Of a DNA stretch of 64,000 nucleotides, positions 1 through 7,711 are shown in pieces. Origin of the DNA: UBA10649 sp965278945. GTDB taxonomy: Bacteria; Actinomycetota; Actinomycetes; S36-B12. The stretch's first letter is position 1. The number at the start of each line of letters is the position of its first letter. The DNA lies in contig OZ257128.1 in assembly GCA_965278945.1 (NCBI GenBank), positions 2,480,001-2,544,000 on the forward strand, read 5' to 3'. The notes below the pieces were generated by a model. The model was not told the DNA's origin, made no database searches, and worked only from the letters and a program-made list of their open reading frames with translations. The translations under genes were made by a program, and so were the position numbers.

Positions 1-524
1 GCGGACTCCGCCTCGGTAAGGGCCGAGTTCGGCTCGTCGAAGAGGAACACGTCCGCCGACTTTGCCAGAGCGCGCGCGATCTCGGTTCGCTGCTGAAGGG
101 CCAGCGGAAGGTCCCCTACCGGGATGTGTGCGTAGCGGCCCAGTCCGACTTCCTCGAGCACCAGGTCATTCGACGCGCTTGACTTCGGCCAGCGCGCACG
201 AGTTCCCTCTGCGCCGACGAGGATGTTCTCCGCAACGGTCAGGTTGGGAAACAACTGCGGCTCTTGGTGGACGATCGCGACGCGGTGCGCCTCGGTGTCC
301 AGGTTCCACGGTGAGCCATCGAGGGTGATCGTCCCCGAGTCCTGCACGGCCTCGCCAGCAAGAATCTTGACCATCGTGCTCTTGCCCGCGCCGTTGGGAC
401 CAGCGATGCCGAGGATCTCCCCGGGCTGGGCCTCCAGGGACAGCCCGGCAAGGGCGATGGTGTCGCCGTAGGTCTTGACCAGATCGGCGATTCTCACGCC
501 CGCGCCGGACACGTTGGGTGCCAT
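1..524 (-). CDS. Sugar ABC transporter ATP-binding protein (RbsA/MglA type), C-terminal part beyond the left edge
   Basis: The first 174 residues of a carbohydrate-importer ATPase are present and the frame runs open off the left edge. Walker A GPNGAGKST lies near residues 39-47, the Q-loop region reads VHQEPQLFPNLTVAENI, and Walker B with its downstream glutamate reads VFLFDEPNSAL. The signature is the degenerate LPLALQQRTEIARAL form, typical of the first of two ABC domains in RbsA, MglA and XylG, so a second domain is expected off-window. The ATG at 522-524 is 2 nt after the permease start-side stop, so the two genes are coupled. It should power uptake through the permease and lipoprotein encoded upstream. 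Family assignment is firm; the substrate is unknown. Confidence 0.88.
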   Translation of the reverse strand, partial: MAPNVSGAGVRIADLVKTYGDTIALAGLSLEAQPGEILGIAGPNGAGKSTMVKILAGEAVQDSGTITLDGSPWNLDTEAHRVAIVHQEPQLFPNLTVAENILVGAEGTRARWPKSSASNDLVLEEVGLGRYAHIPVGDLPLALQQRTEIARALAKSADVFLFDEPNSALTEAES

Positions 525-526
525 CG

Positions 527-1588
527 TCAGCGGTCCTTGCGCCAGTTCCGCGTAGCCTGGTCAAGGACGACCGCGCCGATCGTGACGATGCCGATGAACA
601 TCTGCTGCAGGAAGGCACCAGCAGCCATGAGTGCAAGTCCGTTGTTGAGAATCGCGAGCAGGAGACAGCCAAGCAGCGTGCCGACGACCGACCCGCGGCC
701 GCCGCTGAGACTCGCACCGCCGATCACGACCGCGGCAAAGGTGGGAAAGAGCAGACCTGTGCCCGAGTCAGGTTGGACGGAGCCGATGAACGCGAAGACA
801 AGGATGGCGGCCACCGCTGCTGACAGCGAGCAGATGATGAAGGCCCAGAACTTGTAGCGCATGACCGGGATGCGCGCGAACTTGGCGGCGATCGGATTGC
901 CACCGATCGCCTTCAGGCGGAAGCCGAAGAGAGTGCGGCTCAGCAGGTAGCCGAACCCGATGGCGATGATCGCCATCCAGATGGCGCCCATGGGCAGGCC
1001 GAGTGGAAGATCGCGATTGCTCAGTCCTCGAAAGAACTCCACCTGCTCGGGGTTCATCGTGCGTCCCGGGCCCGGCTGGCGCGGTGAGAAGGTCGCCGAT
1101 CCGCTGACGAGCAGCGTGAAGCCGAACACGAGGGTGCTGCACCCGAGGGTGGCGATGAACGACGGGATCTTCGTGACCGTCGTGAAGAACCCGTTGAACA
1201 GTCCTACCGCCACCGCCATGCCCAGGGCGAGCGCAATCGCCGCCCACAGGCTCCAGCCCCATGAGATCCACGCGACCGCGGTAAGCATCCCGGCCAGTCC
1301 GTAGACCGCACCGAACGACAGGTCGATCTCGCCCACGATCAGCACGAGCGACAAGCCCATGCCGACGATCGCGATGGTGCTCATGTAGCGAAGCAGGCCG
1401 AGCAGGTTCTCCGGCTGCAGGAACCGCCCGTCCGAGGCGATCGCGAAGATCGCCATGACGACGATGATCGTGCCGAGCAGTCCGGCGGTGCGTCCGAATG
1501 CGCGCACCGACCCCTGGAATCGCGTATCCGGCTCTATGCCGCCGACGACGACGGCCTGCGCGCCACTACCTGAATCCGAGCTGCTCAT
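527..1588 (-). CDS. Sugar ABC transporter permease (RbsC family)
   Basis: A 353-residue integral membrane protein with about ten hydrophobic segments. It has the BPD_transp_2 style motifs of RbsC/XylH permeases (GEIDLSFGAVYGLAGM near residues 85-100, and GGASLSGGRGSVVGTLLG near the C terminus). I chose the ATG at 1586-1588, giving MSSSDSGSG, because GGAGG lies about 8 nt upstream; a longer frame starts 54 nt earlier without such a site. It forms the membrane channel of the importer with the ATPase (2 nt downstream) and the lipoprotein (84 nt upstream). The RbsC family carries pentoses, hexoses, deoxysugars, polyols and autoinducer-2, so the solute cannot be read from this protein. Confidence 0.9.
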   Translation of the reverse strand: MSSSDSGSGAQAVVVGGIEPDTRFQGSVRAFGRTAGLLGTIIVVMAIFAIASDGRFLQPENLLGLLRYMSTIAIVGMGLSLVLIVGEIDLSFGAVYGLAGMLTAVAWISWGWSLWAAIALALGMAVAVGLFNGFFTTVTKIPSFIATLGCSTLVFGFTLLVSGSATFSPRQPGPGRTMNPEQVEFFRGLSNRDLPLGLPMGAIWMAIIAIGFGYLLSRTLFGFRLKAIGGNPIAAKFARIPVMRYKFWAFIICSLSAAVAAILVFAFIGSVQPDSGTGLLFPTFAAVVIGGASLSGGRGSVVGTLLGCLLLAILNNGLALMAAGAFLQQMFIGIVTIGAVVLDQATRNWRKDR

Positions 1589-1672
1589 TGCTGGCCTCCA
1601 GCCATCTAGGGATACGGGTGGGCCGGCGATCAGCCGGCCCACCCGGTGGTGCTCCCGTCGTGCAGTGGGGAA

Positions 1673-2896
1673 CTAGCCGAGAATCGCGTTGAGCTCCTCG
1701 CGAGCCTCTGCCGAGTTCGCCTTGGTCACGGCGATCAGCTCCTGCGTGTTCGGCATGACCGTTCCGTCCTTGAGGAACGATGCGCACGCGAGCGCTCCGT
1801 AGCCAGCCTGCTGCGTCCAGGCCTGATCCAGCGCGGCAACCTGTACGCCCGCGTCGATGCCGTCGAGCTGGCCCACGCTGACGTTCCAGCCGATATCGAA
1901 GACCTTGCCCTCGAGCTTGAGGTCCTGGATCGCACGAGTGGCGTGCTCGGCGCCGATGTCGACGTTCTGGATGAACTGGACATCAGGGTTACCGGTGAGG
2001 AACGCCTTGTACGTGTCGTAGGTGTTGGCGGCGTCGTACGTCGTCACGATGGCGTCGCTCGCGCCGTTGACGAAGGTCGCGCCTGGAACACCGGCCGTGA
2101 TGCCGTCGATGAAGCCCTTCATGCGGCCCTGCGCCCACGAGGCGGACGGATCGCCGCCGGAGACCGCGAAGACCTTGAGGTCGTTGCCCGTCTCCGCCAT
2201 CCAGTCGATGACGATCTGCGCGGCCTGCAGGCCCTCGTTCTCGGAGATCTGCGTGAAGTTGGCCAGCTCATTGGCGTTCGAGCCGACGCCGACCGTGAAG
2301 ACCGGGATGCCCTTGGCCATGACCTTGTTCGTGATCTCGGTGAAGCTGACGTCATCGAGAGGCTGGATCGACAGGCAGTCGATCTGGCCGGTGTTGAGCA
2401 CGGCCTCGATGCCGGCGATCTGGGCCGACACGTCCTGGCCCGGCGTTGACGGCGATACGTCCTGGCCGTTCATGGGCAGGATCGAGTTGGCAACGGGCAG
2501 GGTCTTCTCGTATCCGATCCCGTACTGCTGCCCGAACAACGGGATGCTCTTGGATCCGTAGGAGATGACGTAGTTGATCGGCTCGCCGTTGGCGATCTTG
2601 GCGGCGATGTCGGGGTTGAGAGTGAACGTGCTGCCGTCCTTAAGGGTTGCCGGCGCGGGCATGGCCTCGAGCAGCGACTTCGACAACTGGTCGAATCGCA
2701 TGGCATCCAGCTCGGCTGCCTGTGCGGTGTAGTCCCCCGCTGCCGCAGGCGCCGATGCCGGAGCGCTGCTGGCAGGAGCCTCGGACGGCGCTGCCGCGCT
2801 GCTCGATGACTCGGAGGTGGTTGATCCGGCACTGCAGGCGCTGGCCACCAGGACCACGCCGATCGCAACCGGCGTAAGTTGCCTGAGCTTCAACAT
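1673..2896 (-). CDS. Sugar ABC transporter substrate-binding lipoprotein (periplasmic-binding-protein 4 family)
   Basis: A 407-residue secreted lipoprotein. The signal peptide MLKLRQLTPVAIGVVLVASA ends in lipobox ASAC with the lipidated Cys at residue 21, followed by a Ser/Ala-rich linker to about residue 60. The mature part has the two-lobe sugar-binding fold shared with RbsB and LacI-type ligand domains (for example IEAVLNTGQIDCLSIQPLDD and IPVFTVGVGSNA). I chose the ATG at 2894-2896 because GAGGAG lies just upstream and the signal peptide then begins at residue 1; the longest frame would add 32 unlikely residues. It is first in a lipoprotein-permease-ATPase operon whose promoter carries a LacI-type operator. 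Confidence 0.92.
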   Translation of the reverse strand: MLKLRQLTPVAIGVVLVASACSAGSTTSESSSSAAAPSEAPASSAPASAPAAAGDYTAQAAELDAMRFDQLSKSLLEAMPAPATLKDGSTFTLNPDIAAKIANGEPINYVISYGSKSIPLFGQQYGIGYEKTLPVANSILPMNGQDVSPSTPGQDVSAQIAGIEAVLNTGQIDCLSIQPLDDVSFTEITNKVMAKGIPVFTVGVGSNANELANFTQISENEGLQAAQIVIDWMAETGNDLKVFAVSGGDPSASWAQGRMKGFIDGITAGVPGATFVNGASDAIVTTYDAANTYDTYKAFLTGNPDVQFIQNVDIGAEHATRAIQDLKLEGKVFDIGWNVSVGQLDGIDAGVQVAALDQAWTQQAGYGALACASFLKDGTVMPNTQELIAVTKANSAEAREELNAILG

Positions 2897-2927
2897 GGGC
2901 ACCACTCCTCGATCGAAAGGCTCCGAA

Positions 2928-2943
2928 TTGGAACCGTTTCCGG
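2928..2943. promoter_or_regulatory. LacI-type operator 1, upstream of the sugar transporter operon
   Basis: The core GGAACCGTTTCC (2930-2941) is a palindrome centred on CG with one mismatched pair. It lies immediately downstream of a good promoter for the transporter operon, where a repressor would block transcription. The same core recurs at four other places in the cluster. LacI-family regulators typically use CG-centred sites of this kind. Confidence 0.65.
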
Positions 2944-2944
2944 G

Positions 2945-2974
2945 AACGTAGTCCGGTTTTGCGCGGGACGTCAA
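2945..2974 (-). promoter_or_regulatory. Promoter of the sugar transporter operon
   Basis: Reading on the minus strand, -35 TTGACG (2969-2974) and -10 TACGTT (2945-2950) are separated by 18 nt. Operator 1 follows directly. The transcript would have an untranslated leader of about 40 nt with GAGGAG before the ATG. Confidence 0.55.
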
Positions 2975-3013
2975 TGCAATGGCGTTCCCCAAGCGGTCAC
3001 AACTTGATAACGC

Positions 3014-4111
3014 TCAGTCGGATTCTGGCTTCGTCATGCCGATGCGCTCGTAGGCCGACGCCGGAATTGCCGCCAGCGACTTGTAGACGGTCCAGGTGCA
3101 CTTCTTCGGCTGCGGCCCGGACGTCTCCTGCGGATACAGCGGCGAGTCGATGACTCGAAGGGGATGTCCCCACTGCTGCGCTGGCCAGTACTCCAGCGCG
3201 AAGCAACAGTGCGCGCAGTAGTAGCACACACCCTTCTCGTTCCATGCCCAGTCGTGCTCCTCGGTCGTGACCCCGAAGTTGTACGGAGGATCACTTCGCG
3301 ATGGCGTTCCCTCGACCGGGTCGCCGCGCTGTCCTCTGCCGCCGGAGCCGCAGGGATCGAAGGCGATGACGTACTTCTCCTCGTCCTCGGAAACCTCGAT
3401 GTCGCCATTTCGGTCCGGTCCGACCAGGTGCCCACGCATCGCCTCGAACGAGAGGTAGAGGTTTCGGTAGAGCGTTTCCTCGTACGAGTGCTCGCGAATG
3501 TCGAACGGCTGGTAGCGCTCTTGGAGGTACGGCTCCAGGACATACGCATACGCCTCGCCAATGGCGTCCTCGCCAAACCTGTTTGCCACGAACGTCAATA
3601 GGCCCGATTGCAGGTCCGCGCCTCGGTCATGATGCTGCCGCCAGGACTCGCGCAGGATCTCGAGCTCGGCCAGCGCATCCTCCTGGGTGACTTCGAAGGC
3701 ACGGAGTCTGTGGGCAAGGGCGCCAGCACCGAGCGCTAACTGCGTCCAGCGCGACGCGGTATCGAACGGCAGTCCGTCAGGGAAGGCGAGGAGCGTCTCG
3801 AGGCGCTCGACCTCGTCCTGCAACTCGGTTGCCGAGACTCCCCGGGAGGCAAGGAATCCGGCCCAGCCCTCAGTCCACACCTGGTAGACGACGTAGACGA
3901 CCTTCGCTTCTTCCATCCAGTAATCGACCAGCTGCGCCGCGACTTCCCAGTGGCCGGCGTCGATCGCCTCGATGATCCTCGTGGTGGTCGAGACTGCCTG
4001 TTCGCTCCAGTCGCCGGTACGAACTCTCTTGTTGATGTCGTCAGACCACGTCAGTCTCGTCGCGGGGGCCGTCGCGGAACCGGAGATGCTCTTCGCTGGC
4101 GGCACACTCAC
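3014..4111 (-). CDS. Unrecognised protein with a C-terminal Cys/His motif (YYCAHCC)
   Basis: A 365-residue soluble protein that I cannot assign to a named family. The N-terminal two-thirds is mostly helical and acidic, with no signal peptide or membrane segment. The C-terminal third has the features most likely to be functional: FDPCGSGGR near residue 262, then WAWNEKGVCYYCAHCCFALE, and later a further Cys in KKCTWTVYK. The Cys-x2-Cys-Cys arrangement suggests a metal or Fe-S site. I chose the GTG at 4109-4111 because GAGGAG lies 6 nt upstream; the longest frame would start inside the promoter. It is transcribed divergently from the CoA-transferase gene, and its promoter carries a LacI-type operator, so it probably works in the same catabolic pathway. 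Confidence 0.7.
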   Translation of the reverse strand: MSVPPAKSISGSATAPATRLTWSDDINKRVRTGDWSEQAVSTTTRIIEAIDAGHWEVAAQLVDYWMEEAKVVYVVYQVWTEGWAGFLASRGVSATELQDEVERLETLLAFPDGLPFDTASRWTQLALGAGALAHRLRAFEVTQEDALAELEILRESWRQHHDRGADLQSGLLTFVANRFGEDAIGEAYAYVLEPYLQERYQPFDIREHSYEETLYRNLYLSFEAMRGHLVGPDRNGDIEVSEDEEKYVIAFDPCGSGGRGQRGDPVEGTPSRSDPPYNFGVTTEEHDWAWNEKGVCYYCAHCCFALEYWPAQQWGHPLRVIDSPLYPQETSGPQPKKCTWTVYKSLAAIPASAYERIGMTKPESD

Positions 4112-4136
4112 GTTGCACTCCTCGCAGTCGACCTGC

Positions 4137-4150
4137 TGGGATCGTTTCCG
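4137..4150. promoter_or_regulatory. LacI-type operator 2
   Basis: GGGATCGTTTCC (4138-4149) matches the cluster's operator core with two imperfect pairs. It sits just downstream of the -10 of the minus-strand gene at 3014-4111, the same placement as operator 1. Confidence 0.55.
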
Positions 4151-4151
4151 A

Positions 4152-4180
4152 AAGTTAGTTCCTCGGGACTCGCGCGTCAA
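4152..4180 (-). promoter_or_regulatory. Promoter of the unrecognised Cys-rich gene
   Basis: On the minus strand, -35 TTGACG (4175-4180) and -10 TAACTT (4152-4157) are spaced 17 nt apart. Operators lie on both sides: operator 2 downstream of the -10, and operator 3 just upstream of the -35. Confidence 0.6.
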
Positions 4181-4184
4181 GAAC

Positions 4185-4198
4185 TGGTATCGTTTCCG
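4185..4198. promoter_or_regulatory. LacI-type operator 3, overlapping the -10 of the CoA-transferase gene
   Basis: GGTATCGTTTCC (4186-4197) matches the operator core. It contains a candidate plus-strand -10, TATCGT (4188-4193), only 8 nt before the ATG at 4202. Repressor binding here would cover the promoter directly. Confidence 0.55.
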
Positions 4199-4201
4199 AT
4201 C

Positions 4202-5422
4202 ATGGACGCGACGACCTCCGTGCTACCGCTGGCCGATGTTCGCATCATCTCCCTGGAGCAGTACGGAGCCGGCCCATTCGCCACCTTGCACCTTGCCGAA
4301 CTGGGCGCTGACATCATCAAGATCGAGCAGCATCCCGGCGGAGAGATCGGCAGGCACGTACCGCCGTTCCGCGGCAACGACGACAGCCTGTACTTCCAGT
4401 CCCTCAATAGGAGCAAGCGCAGCGTGTGCCTTGACGTCGCGCGGCCAGCGGGCCGGGCGGTGCTCGAGGACCTGGTCCGCGTCAGCGACGCGGTGTTCTC
4501 GAACCTGCGCGGAGACGTGCCGGCGCGTCTGAGGATCCTGCACGCCGACCTTGCCCACGTCAATCCGGCAATCGTGTGCTGTGCACTCACCGGCTACGGG
4601 ATGACCGGCCCGAAGTCGGCTCAACCGGGCTTTGACTACATGATTCAAGGACTGTCGGGCTGGATGAGCATCACGGGAGAGCCGGACGGACCACCGTCGA
4701 AGACCGGCCTGTCGGCCGTGGACTTCTCCACGGGCTTTGCCGCGAGCTTGGCAATGATGTCGGGAATCCACGCCGCTCGCCGCGATGGCAAGGGCTGCGA
4801 CTGCGACGTCTCACTGCTCGAAACCGCGATGTCCATGCTCAACTACCTCACCACCTGGACGGGAAGCCGAGACTTCGATCCGGTCCGCGTGACGAGGTCC
4901 TCGCATCCCACCCTCGTCCCTTTCGGAAACTTCCCGACGTCCGATGGGTGGATCGTCGCCGGCGGTTCCAAGGAGAAGTTCTGGGTCCGCATGGCCCAGG
5001 CCCTCGGCCGGGCGGACCTCGTTGACGATCCGCGCTTCTCCAGTTTCGAGGAGCGGCTCGTTCACAAGGACGAGCTCATTGCCGCGCTCGACGAGGCATT
5101 CTCATCGAGATCCACGGCGGAGTGGCTGACCGAACTCGAGGCTGCAGGCGTGCCGTGTTCTCCGGTCAACTCGATCGCAGAAGCGCTAAGGGATCCACAG
5201 GTTCTCTCCCGCGACACGGTCTTTCGTCTCGAGCACGACGAGCTCGGTACGGTCACCCACGTTGGTTCACCAGTGCGTGTCGGCACGGCCCCGCACGTTC
5301 GAAAGAACGCTCCGGGTCTTGGATCCGATACTCACTCGGTGCTCTCCGAGATGCTCGGTTACGACGAGACCCATATCCACGAACTCGCTCGCGAGGGTGT
5401 CATCGCTGGTCCCGGTCTGTAG
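4202..5422 (+). CDS. Type III (CaiB/BaiF) CoA-transferase
   Basis: A 406-residue family III CoA-transferase, which moves CoA between carboxylic acids through an aspartyl-CoA anhydride. The N-terminal motif VRIISLEQYGAGPFATLHLA, then LNRSKRSVCLD and GYGMTGP, are typical of the family. The likely nucleophile is Asp174 in KTGLSAVDFSTGF. The ATG at 4202 puts the family N terminus at residue 1. There is no Shine-Dalgarno and a TATCGT box lies 8 nt upstream, so the mRNA is probably leaderless. The ceramidase-like gene follows after 33 nt in the same direction. Acyl specificity cannot be inferred; a CoA-transferase in a sugar-type cluster suggests an acid intermediate or product is activated. Confidence 0.88.
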   Translation: MDATTSVLPLADVRIISLEQYGAGPFATLHLAELGADIIKIEQHPGGEIGRHVPPFRGNDDSLYFQSLNRSKRSVCLDVARPAGRAVLEDLVRVSDAVFSNLRGDVPARLRILHADLAHVNPAIVCCALTGYGMTGPKSAQPGFDYMIQGLSGWMSITGEPDGPPSKTGLSAVDFSTGFAASLAMMSGIHAARRDGKGCDCDVSLLETAMSMLNYLTTWTGSRDFDPVRVTRSSHPTLVPFGNFPTSDGWIVAGGSKEKFWVRMAQALGRADLVDDPRFSSFEERLVHKDELIAALDEAFSSRSTAEWLTELEAAGVPCSPVNSIAEALRDPQVLSRDTVFRLEHDELGTVTHVGSPVRVGTAPHVRKNAPGLGSDTHSVLSEMLGYDETHIHELAREGVIAGPGL

Positions 5423-5455
5423 CTGCGAAACCAACACGATGGGAGAGTCACCGAC

Positions 5456-6886
5456 GTGCTAACCGCCGGCGCCGCCAGAGTCAACATTGATCCGCCGCTG
5501 CCCAACGATCCCCAGGGGTTCGTCCGTCGGGCCGAACCGGCCCTGACTCACGGCGACCCGCTCCTGATCACCGCCGTAGCTCTGGAGAACGACGGCACCA
5601 CCGCGATCATTCTCGCCGCTGACCTGGCCGGAATCGATGTCGAGTGCGCGGCGCTGATCCGGGACCAGGTCGCGATGGCGGTGGGCTGCGCCCCGCAGGA
5701 CGTACTGCTCAATTCCAGTCATAGTCATGCCGCTCCGTGGGCACGGCTTACGGGCACGAAGCTCGGTGGCGGCTTCGACGAGATCACGGCGACCGAGCGA
5801 GCGTATGTCGAGCGACTGCCGCACGACTTCGCGTCCGCGGCGCTCATCGCGTGGCAGGCACGTCGTCCGGCCCGCTGCGCGGGCGCGACCGGATCGGTTC
5901 GTGGCCTGGCCGTCAACCGTCGCGAGCGAACCTCCGACGGGCGCACCATCTTGGGCTGGAATCCCGAGCTGGCAATCGACGACGAGATCCCGACGCTTCG
6001 CATCGACGACCTGGACGGAACGCCCATCGCCACGGTGACGGCCTTCGGCTGCCACCCGGTGGTCGTCGGCCCCGAGGTCTCGGCCACAGGCAGCGACTAC
6101 GTCGGTCCGCTGCGCCGGCGCGTGGAGGATCTGCGCGGAGGCGGAGTGTGCGTGTTCCTTCAGGGCGCCGCGGGCAACGTCCTGCCCCTGCAGGCCTTCT
6201 TCGACCACCTCGGTCCCGAGATCCCCATGGGCGATCGGCTCGGCCTTGAATCCGCGCACGCGATCGTGGACTCCGAGCCGCTGCGGTGGGAGATCCAGAA
6301 GGTGGACTTCGGATCCGTCACCCCGATCTCCCTGTACCGCAAGCACATTGCCGCGCACCAGCCCGACCAGACGCTGGCTGTCGCACGCAGACTGGTCGAC
6401 CTGCCGATGCTCGCCGCCCCATCCCTCGGCGAGCTGCGCGACGAGCTTCGAGCGCGCGAGCAGGAGTACGCCGACGCGGTGGCCGCCGGGTCGACCCGGG
6501 CCACCACGAATCCTCTTCAGTACCACCTCAACTGGATCCGCTCGATGCTGTCACGCGGCGAGGATCTCGCCGGCTGGCGGACGAGCACGGGCGAGGTCTG
6601 GGGCATGCGAGTCGGCGAGACCGCGATCATCGGTACCCCGGGTGAGGTCTTCTCCGAGATCGGGCTCGAGGTCAGGACCCGATCGCCGTTCGAGACGACA
6701 CTGTTCGCCGGCTACTCGCAGGGAATTCTCGGCTATATCTCCACGCCCGAGGAGCACCCATTCGGCGGGTACGAGCCCGCGGTTGCGCAGCGCGGCTACG
6801 ACCACCCGGCACCGTTCGCGCCGGAGGCGGCCGCTGTGCTCATCGACGCCTGCTTGGACGTGCTGACCGAATTACGCGGCAAGTAG
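5456..6886 (+). CDS. Neutral/alkaline ceramidase-like hydrolase, cytoplasmic form
   Basis: A 476-residue protein resembling the N-terminal catalytic domain of neutral/alkaline non-lysosomal ceramidases. It opens with LTAGAARVNIDPP and has the conserved histidine motif as LLNSSHSHAAPWAR near residue 85. A second motif, CVFLQGAAGNVLPLQ near residue 225, replaces the usual NQGAxGDxSP. Unlike secreted ceramidases it has no signal peptide. The start is a GTG at 5456 with GGGAGAG about 9 nt upstream. It follows the CoA-transferase, and its last 15 bases overlap the convergent isomerase-like gene. Members in catabolic clusters need not act on ceramide; an ester or amide hydrolase for the cluster's substrate is equally possible. 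Confidence 0.78.
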   Translation: MLTAGAARVNIDPPLPNDPQGFVRRAEPALTHGDPLLITAVALENDGTTAIILAADLAGIDVECAALIRDQVAMAVGCAPQDVLLNSSHSHAAPWARLTGTKLGGGFDEITATERAYVERLPHDFASAALIAWQARRPARCAGATGSVRGLAVNRRERTSDGRTILGWNPELAIDDEIPTLRIDDLDGTPIATVTAFGCHPVVVGPEVSATGSDYVGPLRRRVEDLRGGGVCVFLQGAAGNVLPLQAFFDHLGPEIPMGDRLGLESAHAIVDSEPLRWEIQKVDFGSVTPISLYRKHIAAHQPDQTLAVARRLVDLPMLAAPSLGELRDELRAREQEYADAVAAGSTRATTNPLQYHLNWIRSMLSRGEDLAGWRTSTGEVWGMRVGETAIIGTPGEVFSEIGLEVRTRSPFETTLFAGYSQGILGYISTPEEHPFGGYEPAVAQRGYDHPAPFAPEAAAVLIDACLDVLTELRGK

Positions 6887-7711
6887 GTTCCGTAGCCACC
6901 TGATGTCGGCGGCTACCAGTGAGTCCTCGTCGACATCCTCGTCTCCGAGGTGGGCGAGCTCGACTAGAAAGCGGCATTCCGGCCTGGCAGCTGCGATCGC
7001 GCGGACGACCGCCTCGACCGGGAGTACTCCGGTTCCCAGGGCCACCGAGCGCGGACCGGAGCTGGGATGCCAATCGTCGCCGGAGATGTCCTTGGCGTGG
7101 ACCGCGATGACATGCGACGAGAGCAGCGACGCGGCCTCGACGAGGTCGTCTCCGATCCTGACGGCGTTGGCGGTATCCAGGCACACTCCCAGGCTCGACG
7201 ATCCGACCTCGTCGAGGAGCCACGCCAACTGCTCGGCGGTGACGTCCGTGTGATTCTCGATGGCGAGCACGACGCCCTCGCGGGCAGCTGACGCCGCGAG
7301 CCTGCGAAGCGCAGGGACGGTGCCACGGACCTGCTGCCATGCGTTGGCCACGTCACGCACCTGCCAGTGGCCGATGACGATTCTCATCGTCGGGTGGTCG
7401 CATCGAGCCGCGACGCCAAGCCACTCGAGGAGATCGCGCTCACCCTGCGCCGATGTCCCGTACTCGATTCCGTACGGGTGGCCCCACGAGAGCATCACCT
7501 CGCACGGTTGGCCGGTCAACGCGGAGGTATCAACGGCGCGCGCAGAGCCCATGAAGCAGGTCTCCAGAGCGACGACATCCGCACCGGCGCGCACCGAGGC
7601 ATCCATTGCATCGCGCCACGACCAGAGCGGTCCTGCCGGCGTCGATTCGCCAGACCGTACCTCGCCGAGGCGTCGGTGAAAGGAGTAGGTGTCTACCCCG
7701 ACGAAGGTCAC
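6872..7711 (-). CDS. Xylose-isomerase-like TIM-barrel protein (sugar phosphate isomerase/epimerase family)
   Basis: A 279-residue AP-endonuclease-2 superfamily TIM barrel. Probable metal ligands are Glu in VLAIENHTD (about residue 150), Asp in GVCLDTANA (about 180), His in VIAVHAKD (about 206) and Glu in FLVELAHLGDED (about 246). It is the last gene of the minus-strand operon running from the dehydratase gene: its ATG overlaps the amidohydrolase stop as ATGA. Family members isomerise or epimerise sugars, inosose or keto-acids, so a carbohydrate-type substrate is likely. The 3' end overlaps the convergent ceramidase-like gene by 15 nt. Confidence 0.85.
   Translation of the reverse strand: MTFVGVDTYSFHRRLGEVRSGESTPAGPLWSWRDAMDASVRAGADVVALETCFMGSARAVDTSALTGQPCEVMLSWGHPYGIEYGTSAQGERDLLEWLGVAARCDHPTMRIVIGHWQVRDVANAWQQVRGTVPALRRLAASAAREGVVLAIENHTDVTAEQLAWLLDEVGSSSLGVCLDTANAVRIGDDLVEAASLLSSHVIAVHAKDISGDDWHPSSGPRSVALGTGVLPVEAVVRAIAAARPECRFLVELAHLGDEDVDEDSLVAADIRWLRNLLAA

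Noticed and set aside
3950..4201. Upstream extension of the CoA-transferase frame
   Set aside because: The added 84 residues overlap the divergent gene and its promoter, and the family N terminus begins at 4202.
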